Assembly: GCF_024298965.1 (NCBI RefSeq)
Contig: NZ_CP085193.1
Coordinates: forward strand, 5,704,001 to 5,768,000
DNA from: Streptomyces rapamycinicus NRRL 5491
GTDB lineage: Bacteria > Actinomycetota > Actinomycetes > Streptomycetales > Streptomycetaceae
Direction: 5' to 3'
Length of the DNA: 64,000 nt
In this document: one piece after another, positions 56,720 to 64,000 of the stretch
Position numbering within the stretch: position 1 is the stretch's first letter
How the letters are laid out: the number at the start of each line of letters is the position of its first letter
Translations under genes and position numbers: made by a program
The notes under the pieces: generated by a model
Told to the model about the DNA's origin: nothing
What the model saw: the letters and a program-made list of their open reading frames with translations, nothing else
The model's database searches: none

Positions 56720-56794
56720 GGTCCTGTGGAGCAGTTTGGAGTGCTCGCCACCCTGTCAAGGTGGAGGCCGCGGGTTCAAATCCCGTCAGGACCG
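56720..56794 (+). tRNA. tRNA-Asp (anticodon GTC), second copy
   Basis: Identical over 75 nt to 30878-30952, with the same GTC anticodon loop CTGTCAA. The flanking sequences differ, so only the tRNA itself is conserved. Confidence 0.96.
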
Positions 56795-56913
56795 CTTACC
56801 CGGAAGGCCCGGATCCATGTATGGATCCGGGCCTTCGGCGTCTTGACGGCACACCACACACAGAGGTACCCAAACTAAAAGGTGTGCGCGGGGGTGCGCG
56901 GGAGGTGCGGCGT

Positions 56914-57138
56914 ATGACGACGTCTGCGAAGCATGAGACCAGGGCGCTGCTTCGTGCCCATCTGGCGGCCGCCGCGGGCAACCGCCACTTCACCCGGCAC
57001 TGTCCGATCTGCCATCGGCTGCTGCGGCTGGCGATGGAGCACTCGGCGGCCGACGAGACGGCCGATGAGGCGGGTGACCGGGCCGAACACGAGAAGCGCG
57101 AGGGGACGACGGCGGTCTCGCCACCGTCAACTCGGTAA
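56914..57138 (+). CDS. DUF6274 family protein
   Basis: A 74-aa protein from ATG 56914 behind GGGAGGT. A basic helix (Thr-Arg-Ala-Leu-Leu-Arg-Ala-His-Leu) precedes His-Cys-Pro-Ile-Cys-His-Arg-Leu-Leu-Arg-Leu-Ala, a Cys-x2-Cys with flanking His, and a polar tail. I recall this as the small conserved gene beside bldC in Streptomyces. The Cys/His set could bind zinc. Function unknown. Confidence 0.8.
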   Translation: MTTSAKHETRALLRAHLAAAAGNRHFTRHCPICHRLLRLAMEHSAADETADEAGDRAEHEKREGTTAVSPPSTR

Positions 57139-57433
57139 GCCCTTACCGCGGTTGCCTTTTAGCGCAACCGCCGGGCACAGAGCAAGGGTTGGGAAGTGTG
57201 ACGGGAGTCACCGAATGAGTTTCCGGAGTGAGGGAACTTACACCCCGCTCACCACAGGTCAATTTAATATGTGCAATTGCACCCTCTGTCCGTGACCCTC
57301 GCGAGCCCCCCGAAAGCGCTCCGCGAGCTTCCTCGAGCCCCTTGCGGACCACCCCGCACAACCCGAACGATTGCGCTTCCAAGGGCACTTGAAGACCCCT
57401 GGAGGCACCCTCCGGAACACCGTTCCCAGGCAT
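57139..57433. other. Convergent intergenic region with hairpin and palindrome
   Basis: GCGGTTGC/GCAACCGC at 57148-57171 is a likely terminator for the DUF6274 gene. At 57271-57282, in a locally A+T-rich patch, lies the perfect palindrome GTGCAATTGCAC, a protein-binding-site candidate. A TTGACC ... TAAGTT promoter-like pair sits nearby on the minus strand. No gene is supported. Confidence 0.45.
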
Positions 57434-57474
57434 AAAAAAAGATCGCGCCGGACCCGGCGGAGTCCAGCGCGATC
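57434..57474 (-). terminator. bldC terminator
   Basis: GATCGCGC ... GCGCGATC stem followed, on the minus strand, by seven T (57434-57440 on +). A classical intrinsic terminator 117 bp after the bldC stop. Confidence 0.88.
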
Positions 57475-57590
57475 AACGACGCACCCATGTCGAGCGGTGG
57501 AGGGCCTGTTGGGGCAGGCACCCGTCGTGGTGGAGCTATACAGGCGAAAGCCGGGCTGGGGGGCCCGGAAATGCCCGGTTATGCGGTTGT

Positions 57591-57797
57591 TCAGCCCTCG
57601 CTGCGCTGCTGCGGGATGCCCGCAAGAAGAGCACGGACCTCCGCTTCGCGGTAGCGCCGATGCCCTCCGAGCGTACGGATCGACGTGAGCTTGCCTGCCT
57701 TCGCCCAGCGAGTGACCGTCTTAGGGTCCACGCGGAACATCGTGGCAACCTCAGCCGGGGTCAGCAGCGGCTCGGCATCAGGGGTGCGAGCGGTCAT
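57591..57797 (-). CDS. bldC: Developmental regulator BldC
   Basis: A 68-aa MerR-like winged-helix protein, exactly the length of Streptomyces BldC. Leu-Thr-Pro-Ala-Glu-Val-Ala-Thr-Met-Phe, Asp-Pro-Lys-Thr-Val-Thr-Arg-Trp-Ala and the wing Gly-Gly-His-Arg-Arg-Tyr-Arg are all present. BldC binds direct repeats cooperatively and delays sporulation genes. GAGGAGG precedes ATG 57797. A GAACCG/CGGTTC dyad at 57815-57834 just upstream is a possible autoregulatory or RNA element. It is monocistronic, with its own terminator. Confidence 0.97.
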   Translation of the reverse strand: MTARTPDAEPLLTPAEVATMFRVDPKTVTRWAKAGKLTSIRTLGGHRRYREAEVRALLAGIPQQRSEG

Positions 57798-58296
57798 GAG
57801 CGGCCTCCTCGGGAGAACCGAACCATCACGGTTCTTTCCTCTAAATTCTGCACCTTGACCCACGTTGCCCGAAATGGCGGACGCGGGCCGAGTCGGTTAT
57901 AGGACGAACGGCTTGTCCTCGGCACTACAACTACACCATCTGTCCAGCCCCGTCGGCCAAACCGATGGAATTGCCCTCTCAGGTGACCAACCTCGACGGA
58001 AGCCGATGGACCATGCCATAACGGACTGTCACACGGCCGTGACGATCAGTCACAAGAGGATCAGGGGTCACCAGATCCGTCAAGGAGTGCAATACCGATG
58101 AATCCGCCCATAGTTGGGCGGAAGGAGTCCCTCCCGGACTCCTTGTCCTATTTTGACACGAGGATGGGTGATTACCGCAAGGCCCGAAGTCAGTGCTTTA
58201 GGTCACGATTGAGGCAATGGCCCGGATCGGGACCTACGTCCCCTCTGTTCCGGCGAACCGCTCAACCGGTCACCCGACGCCCGTTCGACCGGGCGT
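57798..58296. other. bldC upstream region with tandem hairpins
   Basis: This 499-bp gap includes the bldC promoter area. At 58104-58121 (CCGCCCA/TGGGCGG) and 58122-58144 (AAGGAGTCC/GGACTCCTT) two perfect hairpins abut, the second followed by GTCCTATTTT, which reads as a + strand terminator. An ATG at 58098 after AAGGAG opens a frame running through both hairpins, but its sequence is not protein-like beyond about 40 codons. A small RNA or leader peptide is possible. Confidence 0.4.
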
Positions 58297-59133
58297 TCAG
58301 CTCGCGTTCTGCCGCCCGCGGACCACGCTCCAGCGGTCGGTCAGCCGCTCGTACGCGACACCCGCACGCTCCCCGTCCCCATCGCGCAGCGCCGCCAGGC
58401 CCTCCGCCACATCCGCGGCCGAGCGGTCGTCCTCCAGCTGCCCGGCCGGCAGCGCGTGCACCAGGCCGCCGTAGTCCAGCTCGACCAACGACCGGGGGTG
58501 GAACTCCTCGAGCCACCGGCCGACGTCCACCAGCCCGTCGATCAGTGGCCCTTCGCCGAGAGCCTCCTTGAGCACCTTAAGCCCACGCGCCACCCGGCGC
58601 CTGGCCTGGACCATTGGGGTGCGGTAGCGGAGGATGAGACCGTCGTCACCCTTGGTGAACTCGCGCTCCTCGTCCCCGAAGAGCACGAACCAGCGCACCG
58701 GCACATGCCAGGTGGCCGAGCGGATCCACGGCCGGGCGTCCGGGTTGCGCTCCAGCCACCGCTCGAAGTCGGCCACCGCCTGCCGGCGCACCACCGGGGG
58801 CAGGGCCGCGTCCAGAAGGGGCCCGGGAAGGCGCTCCGGCAGCTCCTCCAGGGCCAGCCAGCCCCTCAGCCGGGTGCGCCACGGGCAGACACAGGTGACA
58901 CCGTCCACGAGCGCCACGAAGGCGTCCGCGCTCTCGTGCACCGGAACCGCCACCGGGGGGACCGGCAGCAGATCCGCGAGCGAGCGGCGCAGCTCGTCCT
59001 GCGCGCCGGGCAGGTCGTCGCGCTTGGCATACCGCGCCCAGTGCGATCTCTCCGGCTCCGGAAACGCTGCCAGTGGCTCATAGACCCGGAGATACGCCGC
59101 GTACGGGACAATCACCGAAGACGCCAAGGTCAC
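58297..59133 (-). CDS. Conserved hypothetical protein
   Basis: A 278-aa protein from GTG 59133, chosen for GAGGGAG just upstream. The frame extends to 59229. Features are Val-Tyr-Glu-Pro-Leu-Ala-Ala-Phe-Pro near the start, a Cys-Val-Cys-Pro-Trp motif around residue 85, Thr-Trp-His-Val-Pro-Val-Arg-Trp-Phe-Val-Leu-Phe, and an Ala-Arg-Arg-Arg-Val-Ala-Arg-Gly helix. I recognise it as a protein conserved next to vdh and bldC in Streptomyces but know no function. It is divergent from the dehydrogenase gene. Confidence 0.78.
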   Translation of the reverse strand: MTLASSVIVPYAAYLRVYEPLAAFPEPERSHWARYAKRDDLPGAQDELRRSLADLLPVPPVAVPVHESADAFVALVDGVTCVCPWRTRLRGWLALEELPERLPGPLLDAALPPVVRRQAVADFERWLERNPDARPWIRSATWHVPVRWFVLFGDEEREFTKGDDGLILRYRTPMVQARRRVARGLKVLKEALGEGPLIDGLVDVGRWLEEFHPRSLVELDYGGLVHALPAGQLEDDRSAADVAEGLAALRDGDGERAGVAYERLTDRWSVVRGRQNAS

Positions 59134-59324
59134 ACGCGCTCCCTCAAGGCTGAGACCACCGCCAGGGGCTCCCTTACCCCCACCTGACGGCATCGTCCCA
59201 TGCCCGGCATACGGACTCGTCGGGGACATGGCCGATCCGCCGGGCCCCCAGGGCTTACCCTCTTGCCCACGGCCCTCCCCACCAGCCAGGAGGGCGTCTA
59301 CCCCGACCTATGGGAGTCACCACC

Positions 59325-60464
59325 GTGACCGACGTACGTCACACCGTCAGCGCCGACGGTCCGACGGAGAGTCGCGTGCCGAACCCTCTCTCACCTCTTT
59401 CGACACTGTTCCGCTCCGATCTCGGCGGGCATGAGCAAGTGCTGCTCTGCCAGGACCGGGAGAGCGGCCTCAAAGCCGTCATCGCCATCCACTCCACCGC
59501 CCTGGGCCCGGCCCTCGGCGGCACCCGCTTCCACGCCTACGCCTCCGAGGAGCACCCCGAAGAAGCGGCGCTCCTCGACGCGCTCAACCTCGCCCGCGGC
59601 ATGTCCTACAAGAACGCGCTCGCCGGGCTCGACCACGGTGGCGGCAAGGCCGTGATCCTCGGCGACCCCGAGGAGATCAAGACCGAGAAGCTGCTGCTCG
59701 CCTACGGCCGCTTCGTGGCCTCCCTCGGCGGTCGCTACGTCACCGCCTGTGACGTGGGCACCTATGTGGCCGACATGGACGTCGTCGCCCGCGAGTGCCC
59801 CTGGACCACCGGCCGCTCCCCCGAGAACGGCGGCGCCGGCGACTCCTCGGTGCTGACCGCCTTCGGCGTCTTCCAGGGGATGCGGGCGAGCGCCCAGGCG
59901 TCCTGGGGCGCGCCCACGCTGCGCGGCCGCCGGGTCGGCATCGCGGGGGTCGGCAAGGTCGGCCACCACCTGGTGGAGCACCTGCTGGAGGACGGCGCCG
60001 AGGTCGTGATCACGGATGTGCGCACCGAGTCGGTGGACCGCGTGCTGGCCCGCCACCCCCGCGTCCAGGCGGTCCGGGACACCGCGGCGCTGATCCGCGC
60101 CGACCTGGACGTCTACGCCCCGTGTGCGCTCGGTGGCGCCCTGGACGACGCCACGGTGCCCGTCCTGACCGCGAAGGTGGTGTGCGGCGCGGCCAACAAC
60201 CAGCTGGCCCACCCGGGCGTGGAGAAGGACCTGGACGGCCGCGGCATCCTCTACGCGCCGGACTACGTGGTGAACGCCGGTGGTGTCATCCAGGTGGCCG
60301 ACGAGCTGCACGGTTTCGACTTCGACCGGGCCAAGGCCAAGGCGGCGAAGATCTTCGACACGACGTTGGCCATATTCGATCGGGCACAGACCGACGGCAT
60401 CCCGCCCGCCGCGGCCGCCGACCGGCTGGCCGAGCACCGGATGGCTGAGGGCCATGACGCCTGA
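59325..60464 (+). CDS. vdh: Valine (branched-chain amino acid) dehydrogenase
   Basis: A 379-aa Glu/Leu/Phe/Val dehydrogenase that oxidatively deaminates branched-chain amino acids with NAD, supplying acyl-CoA precursors. Substrate domain: Gly-Pro-Ala-Leu-Gly-Gly-Thr-Arg (about 62-69), Met-Ser-Tyr-Lys-Asn-Ala with catalytic Lys, and Asp-His-Gly-Gly-Gly-Lys-Ala. Then Asp-Val-Gly-Thr, the Rossmann motif Gly-Ile-Ala-Gly-Val-Gly-Lys-Val-Gly and Cys-Gly-Ala-Ala-Asn-Asn-Gln-Leu. GTG 59325 has GGGAG 8 nt upstream and matches the start I know for the S. coelicolor enzyme. ATG 59310 lies in the ribosome binding site. Confidence 0.94.
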   Translation: MTDVRHTVSADGPTESRVPNPLSPLSTLFRSDLGGHEQVLLCQDRESGLKAVIAIHSTALGPALGGTRFHAYASEEHPEEAALLDALNLARGMSYKNALAGLDHGGGKAVILGDPEEIKTEKLLLAYGRFVASLGGRYVTACDVGTYVADMDVVARECPWTTGRSPENGGAGDSSVLTAFGVFQGMRASAQASWGAPTLRGRRVGIAGVGKVGHHLVEHLLEDGAEVVITDVRTESVDRVLARHPRVQAVRDTAALIRADLDVYAPCALGGALDDATVPVLTAKVVCGAANNQLAHPGVEKDLDGRGILYAPDYVVNAGGVIQVADELHGFDFDRAKAKAAKIFDTTLAIFDRAQTDGIPPAAAADRLAEHRMAEGHDA

Positions 60465-60888
60465 GCCGTGGCCTGGCAGATGCCACGGGCATGGGCCACG
60501 GGGCGCCCGAGGGCCGCTGGAAGCGCCTGAGGGCGTCTGAGGAGCGGTATGAGGCCATGCGGACGGGCCGTGCGGGACCCTTGCCGGAGGCCGCCGTACG
60601 GAGGGCGTGAGAGCCCCCTGGGGGCCGTCGGGGAGAGATCCCTCACGGCCCGTCGGCGGGTCGGCGCAGAAGACACGTTAAAATCGCAGCTGACCAGCGA
60701 GGAACGGGCTCCTCGCGGGTTCTGCCTCGTGGCACGTCGTGTGGGCGACGTACCGTATGGCCACAGAAGCAGGTACCGTTGAAGCCCTACGGACCGGTCT
60801 CTCTTTTGAGAGTCCGCTCCGACTTATGAACGTGAACGCGTGTCAAGACTCTGGGGCCGTCGAGCCCCGTCGTTGAGGGGGTCGAGCC
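60465..60888. other. 424-bp intergenic region before DUF3073
   Basis: No gene found. There is a TTAAAAT -10-like element near 60677. G+C-rich inverted segments lie on both sides but no clear terminator T-run. The GAGGGGG ribosome binding site for the DUF3073 gene is at about 60877. Confidence 0.4.
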
Positions 60889-61143
60889 ATGGGGCGCGGC
60901 CGGGCCAAGGCCAAGCAGACGAAGGTCGCCCGCCAGCTGAAGTACAACAGCGGTGGGACGGATCTCTCACGCCTGGCCGAGGAGCTGGGCGCATCGCCAT
61001 CGAACCAACCGCCGAATGGTGAGCCGTTCGAGGACGATGAGCTGGACGACGACCCGTACGCACAGTACGCGGATCTGTACAACGACGATGAGGACGAGGA
61101 CGACGAACAGTCGGATCCGTCCCCGCAGCGTCGCCGCGCCTGA
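60889..61143 (+). CDS. DUF3073 family protein
   Basis: An 84-aa protein opening with Met-Gly-Arg-Gly-Arg-Ala-Lys-Ala-Lys-Gln-Thr-Lys-Val-Ala-Arg and Leu-Lys-Tyr, the invariant start of DUF3073, followed by an acidic C-terminal half rich in Asp/Glu (Asp-Asp-Glu-Asp-Glu-Asp-Asp) and a basic tip. The strongly bipolar charge suggests nucleic acid or ribosome association. The family is conserved in actinobacteria, without assigned function, next to purM. Confidence 0.9.
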   Translation: MGRGRAKAKQTKVARQLKYNSGGTDLSRLAEELGASPSNQPPNGEPFEDDELDDDPYAQYADLYNDDEDEDDEQSDPSPQRRRA

Positions 61144-61247
61144 ACCACTCGTTCAAGGCGCTCGGCTTATCGCCGCACACCTCCACCGGTCCGGGGCATC
61201 CGCCTCGGGCCGGCTCCTGTGCTGTCCGCGCGCGCGGCGCGGCCGTC

Positions 61248-62315
61248 TCAGCCCGCATGATCACCGGTCAGCGTCACCGCTTCCGCGTCCCCGGCCGCGC
61301 GCTCGGTGATCTCACCGCTGACCCAGGCCTCGACACCGCGGTCGGCGAGCGTGGTGAGCGCCACATCCACGGAGTCCGCCGGGATCACCGCCATCATGCC
61401 GACGCCCATGTTGAGGGTCTTCTCCAGCTCCAGACGCTCGACCGAACCGGCCTCGCCGACCAGCTGGAAGATCGCTCCGGGGGTCCAGGTCGAGCGGTCC
61501 ACGACCGCGCGCAGCCCCTCGGGGACGACCCGCGCGAGGTTGTTGGCGAGCCCACCGCCGGTGATGTGCGAGAAGGCGTGCACCTCGGTGGTGCGGGTGA
61601 GTGCCAGGCAGTCCAGCGAGTAGATCCGGGTGGGCTCCAGGAGCTCCTCCCCCAGTGTCCGGCCGAGCTCCGGCACCTCGCGGTCCAGCGCCCAGCCGGC
61701 CCGGTCGAAGAGCACATGGCGAACGAGTGAGTACCCGTTCGAGTGAAGTCCGGACGACGCCATGGCGATCACCGCATCACCCGTTCGGATACGATCCGCG
61801 CCCAGCACCCGATCGGCCTCGACCACGCCCGTACCGGCCCCGGCGACATCGAAGTCATCGGCGCCCAGCAGCCCCGGGTGCTCGGCGGTCTCGCCGCCCA
61901 CCAGGGCGCAGCCGGCCAGGGTGCAGCCCTCGGCGATGCCCTTGACGATGGCGGCGACGCGCTCCGGGTAGACCTTGCCGACGCAGATGTAGTCCGTCAT
62001 GAACAGCGGCTCGGCACCGCAGACCACCAGGTCGTCCACGACCATGCCGACCAGGTCGCGGCCGATGGTGTCGTACACGCCCATCCGCCGGGCGATGTCC
62101 ACCTTGGTGCCGACCCCGTCGGTGGCGGAGGCGAGCAGCGGACGCTGGTAGCGGGCCAGGGCGGAGGCGTCGAAGAGCCCCGCGAAACCGCCGAGGCCGC
62201 CCACGACCTCGGGCCGGCTCGCCTTCTTGACCCACTCCTTCATCAGCTCGACGGCGCGGTCGCCCGCCTCGATGTCGACGCCCGCGGCGGCGTAGGTGGA
62301 CCCGGACTCGGACAT
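61248..62315 (-). CDS. purM: Phosphoribosylformylglycinamidine cyclo-ligase PurM
   Basis: A 355-aa AIR synthetase, fifth step of purine synthesis, closing the imidazole ring with ATP. Thr-Tyr-Ala-Ala-Ala-Gly-Val-Asp-Ile at the N-terminus, Asp-Gly-Val-Gly-Thr-Lys (about 69-74), Asp-Leu-Val-Gly-Met-Val-Val-Asp-Asp-Leu, Gly-Gly-Glu-Thr-Ala-Glu and His-Ile-Thr-Gly-Gly-Gly are all in place. ATG 62315 begins the conserved protein. The frame continues upstream to 62393 across the purF stop but is not conserved-looking. It is 43 bp downstream of purF in the same operon. Confidence 0.96.
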   Translation of the reverse strand: MSESGSTYAAAGVDIEAGDRAVELMKEWVKKASRPEVVGGLGGFAGLFDASALARYQRPLLASATDGVGTKVDIARRMGVYDTIGRDLVGMVVDDLVVCGAEPLFMTDYICVGKVYPERVAAIVKGIAEGCTLAGCALVGGETAEHPGLLGADDFDVAGAGTGVVEADRVLGADRIRTGDAVIAMASSGLHSNGYSLVRHVLFDRAGWALDREVPELGRTLGEELLEPTRIYSLDCLALTRTTEVHAFSHITGGGLANNLARVVPEGLRAVVDRSTWTPGAIFQLVGEAGSVERLELEKTLNMGVGMMAVIPADSVDVALTTLADRGVEAWVSGEITERAAGDAEAVTLTGDHAG

Positions 62316-62358
62316 GACGTTGAGATCTTTCGTATCGGGGATGACGGGCAGGCGGCGA

Positions 62359-63918
62359 TCAGGGACGGCGCAGGGCGTCGGCACCGCCGACACCGGCGGT
62401 CAGCGTCGTCACACCGTCGGCGTCACCGCTGCTCGGAACCTTGGTCTCGGACTCCAGGAGGTGCTTGCCCAGCAGCTCCGGATCCGGCAGGTCCATCGGG
62501 TACTCACCGTCGAAGCAGGCACGGCACAGATTCGGCTTGGCGATCGTGGTCGCCTCGATCATGCCGTCGGTGGAGATGTACGACAGCGAGTCGGCGCCCA
62601 GCGACTTGCCGATCTCCTCGACCGAGAGACCGTTGGCGATCAGCTCGGCGCGGGTGGCGAAATCTATGCCGAAGAAGCACGGCCACTTGATCGGCGGGGA
62701 CGAGATCCGGATGTGGACCTCGGCGGCCCCGGCCTCACGGAGCATCCGCACCAGGGCGCGCTGGGTGTTGCCGCGGACGATCGAGTCGTCGACGACCACC
62801 AGGCGCTTGCCCCGGATGACCTCCTTGAGGGGGTTCAGCTTGAGCCGGATGCCGAGCTGCCGGATGGTCTGCGAGGGCTGGATGAAGGTCCGGCCCACAT
62901 AGCTGTTCTTGACCAGCCCGGAGCCGTACGGAATCCCGCTGGCCTCGGCGTAGCCGACGGCGGCCGGGGTGCCGGACTCGGGCGTCGCTATGACCAGGTC
63001 GGCATCGGCCGGGGCCTCCTTGGCCAGCCGGCGGCCCATCTCGACCCGGGACAGGTACACGTTCCGCCCGGCGATGTCGGTGTCGGGGCGGGCCAGGTAC
63101 ACGTACTCGAAGACACAGCCCTTGGGGCGGGCCTCCGCGAAGATGGTGGAGCGCAGCCCGTTCTCGTCGATGGCGACCATCTCGCCGGGCTCGATCTCAC
63201 GGATGAAGGACGCGCCCACGATGTCCAGGGCGGCGGTCTCGGAGGCCACCACCCAGCCGCGCTCGAGGCGGCCGAGGACCAGCGGGCGGATGCCCTGGGG
63301 GTCGCGCGCCGCGTACAGCGTGTGCTCGTCCATGTAGACGAGGCTGAAAGCGCCCTTGACCTTGGGCAGCACGATGGGGGCCGCCTGCTCGACGGTGAGC
63401 GGCTTGCCATCCTCGTCCACCTGGCCCGCGAGCAGGGCGGTGACCAGGTCGGTGTCATTGGTGGCCGCCACCTGGGTGGCCCGGCCGCCGTCGCGGGGCA
63501 GGGCCGCGACCAGCTCCGCCAGCTCGGCGGTGTTGACCAGGTTCCCGTTGTGGCCCAGCGCGATCGAGCCATGGGCGGTGGCCCGGAACGTAGGCTGCGC
63601 GTTCTCCCACACCGAGGCTCCGGTGGTGGAGTAGCGGGCGTGACCGACCGCGATATGGCCCGTCAGGGAACCGAGGGAGGTCTCGTCGAAGACCTGCGAG
63701 ACCAGGCCCATGTCCTTGAAGACAAGAATTTGGGAGCCGTTGCTCACCGCGATGCCCGCGGACTCCTGTCCACGGTGCTGCAGTGCGTACAGCCCGAAAT
63801 AGGTGAGTTTGGCGACCTCTTCTCCCGGTGCCCAGACTCCGAAGACGCCGCAAGCGTCCTGGGGGCCCTTCTCACCGGGGAGCAGGTCGTGGCTGAGTCG
63901 TCCGTCACCACGTGGCAC
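62359..63918 (-). CDS. purF: Amidophosphoribosyltransferase PurF
   Basis: A 519-aa enzyme for the committed step of purine synthesis (PRPP plus glutamine). The propeptide-like N-terminus leads to nucleophile Cys in Asp-Ala-Cys-Gly-Val-Phe-Gly (about residue 23), which implies processing. The glutaminase domain has Gln-His-Arg-Gly-Gln-Glu-Ser and His-Ala-Arg-Tyr-Ser-Thr-Thr-Gly. The PRT domain holds Val-Val-Asp-Asp-Ser-Ile-Val-Arg-Gly (about 365). Cys in Cys-Phe-Phe-Gly-Ile-Asp and Cys-Arg-Ala-Cys-Phe are iron-sulphur ligand candidates. It starts at GTG 63918 with no strong ribosome binding site. Only 82 bp of upstream sequence is available. Confidence 0.96.
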   Translation of the reverse strand: MPRGDGRLSHDLLPGEKGPQDACGVFGVWAPGEEVAKLTYFGLYALQHRGQESAGIAVSNGSQILVFKDMGLVSQVFDETSLGSLTGHIAVGHARYSTTGASVWENAQPTFRATAHGSIALGHNGNLVNTAELAELVAALPRDGGRATQVAATNDTDLVTALLAGQVDEDGKPLTVEQAAPIVLPKVKGAFSLVYMDEHTLYAARDPQGIRPLVLGRLERGWVVASETAALDIVGASFIREIEPGEMVAIDENGLRSTIFAEARPKGCVFEYVYLARPDTDIAGRNVYLSRVEMGRRLAKEAPADADLVIATPESGTPAAVGYAEASGIPYGSGLVKNSYVGRTFIQPSQTIRQLGIRLKLNPLKEVIRGKRLVVVDDSIVRGNTQRALVRMLREAGAAEVHIRISSPPIKWPCFFGIDFATRAELIANGLSVEEIGKSLGADSLSYISTDGMIEATTIAKPNLCRACFDGEYPMDLPDPELLGKHLLESETKVPSSGDADGVTTLTAGVGGADALRRP

Positions 63919-64000
63919 GTCATCGAGTCTAGGCCAGTTCAGCGGTGCCTCCGAACGAGGGACCCGTCAGGAGGGCGTAAGTCACATTCTCCGCACCCGC

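Noticed and set aside
58145..58571. Long + strand continuation of the frame starting at 58098
   Set aside because: Beyond about 40 codons it becomes Arg/Pro/Ser-rich and runs antisense into the minus-strand hypothetical gene.

Overview
The window is a high-G+C actinomycete chromosome segment, almost certainly Streptomyces. It carries bldC (68 aa, the size known for this developmental regulator), a valine dehydrogenase, purM-purF, DUF3073 and DUF6274 genes, an HrpA helicase and an RDD-repeat DEAD-box helicase in the order I associate with the S. coelicolor SCO4086-SCO4096 neighbourhood. Two mobile elements interrupt this backbone, each next to a tRNA gene.

Region 1 (about 1-23,500) is the late half of a siphovirus-type prophage, truncated by the left edge. 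On the + strand, in canonical order, are a small HTH protein, HNH nuclease, P-loop kinase, terminase small and large subunits, HK97-type portal, prohead protease, major capsid, connector and neck proteins, tail tube, tail assembly chaperones joined by a -1 slippery site, tape measure, a large LamG-containing tail protein, fibre-like proteins, then amidase-LysM endolysin, holin, a second membrane protein and a collagen-like membrane protein. An XRE-TPR regulator and small Cys-containing proteins follow. The right end lies beside the 3' end of tRNA-Lys. No integrase is visible in this part, so the other end lies to the left of the window.

Region 2 (23,500-30,950) is backbone: DEAD-box helicase, lipoprotein, small zincin-type metallopeptidase, membrane metallophosphoesterase, tRNA-Glu, DUF1684 protein and tRNA-Asp.

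Region 3 (30,987-45,315) is an actinomycete integrative and conjugative element (AICE) of the pSAM2 type in tRNA-Phe, bounded by a perfect 54-bp direct repeat. The minus-strand core is int, xis, repSA, small Spd-type genes, the FtsK-like traB, an SCO3933-family regulator and a KorSA-like GntR repressor. A recurring motif built on ACTCGT-CTAN-ACGAGT marks the element's promoters and predicts a self-contained regulon. On the + strand are a NUDIX protein, an RsbW-like ATPase and a hypothetical, then a structured non-coding block. The cargo (40.1-44.8 kb) is visibly less G+C-rich: an endonuclease VII-like gene broken by a 1-nt slip, a PIN-domain nuclease with a 275-aa partner, and, divergently, an AIPR (abortive-infection) protein with a nuclease-like N-terminus. 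This is the best candidate for a poorly described defence or toxin-type module here. Several element genes contain TTA codons, suggesting bldA dependence.

Region 4 (45,316-64,000) is backbone: DUF4232 lipoprotein, a secreted repeat protein, MHS-type MFS transporter, SDR oxidoreductase, DUF1152 protein, a tRNA-like RNA with its own -10 box and terminator, a 50-bp minisatellite, a DUF3533-type membrane protein, HrpA, a second tRNA-Asp, DUF6274, BldC, a conserved hypothetical, valine dehydrogenase, DUF3073, PurM and PurF.

All functional names come from reading the translated sequences against remembered families. No database search was run.
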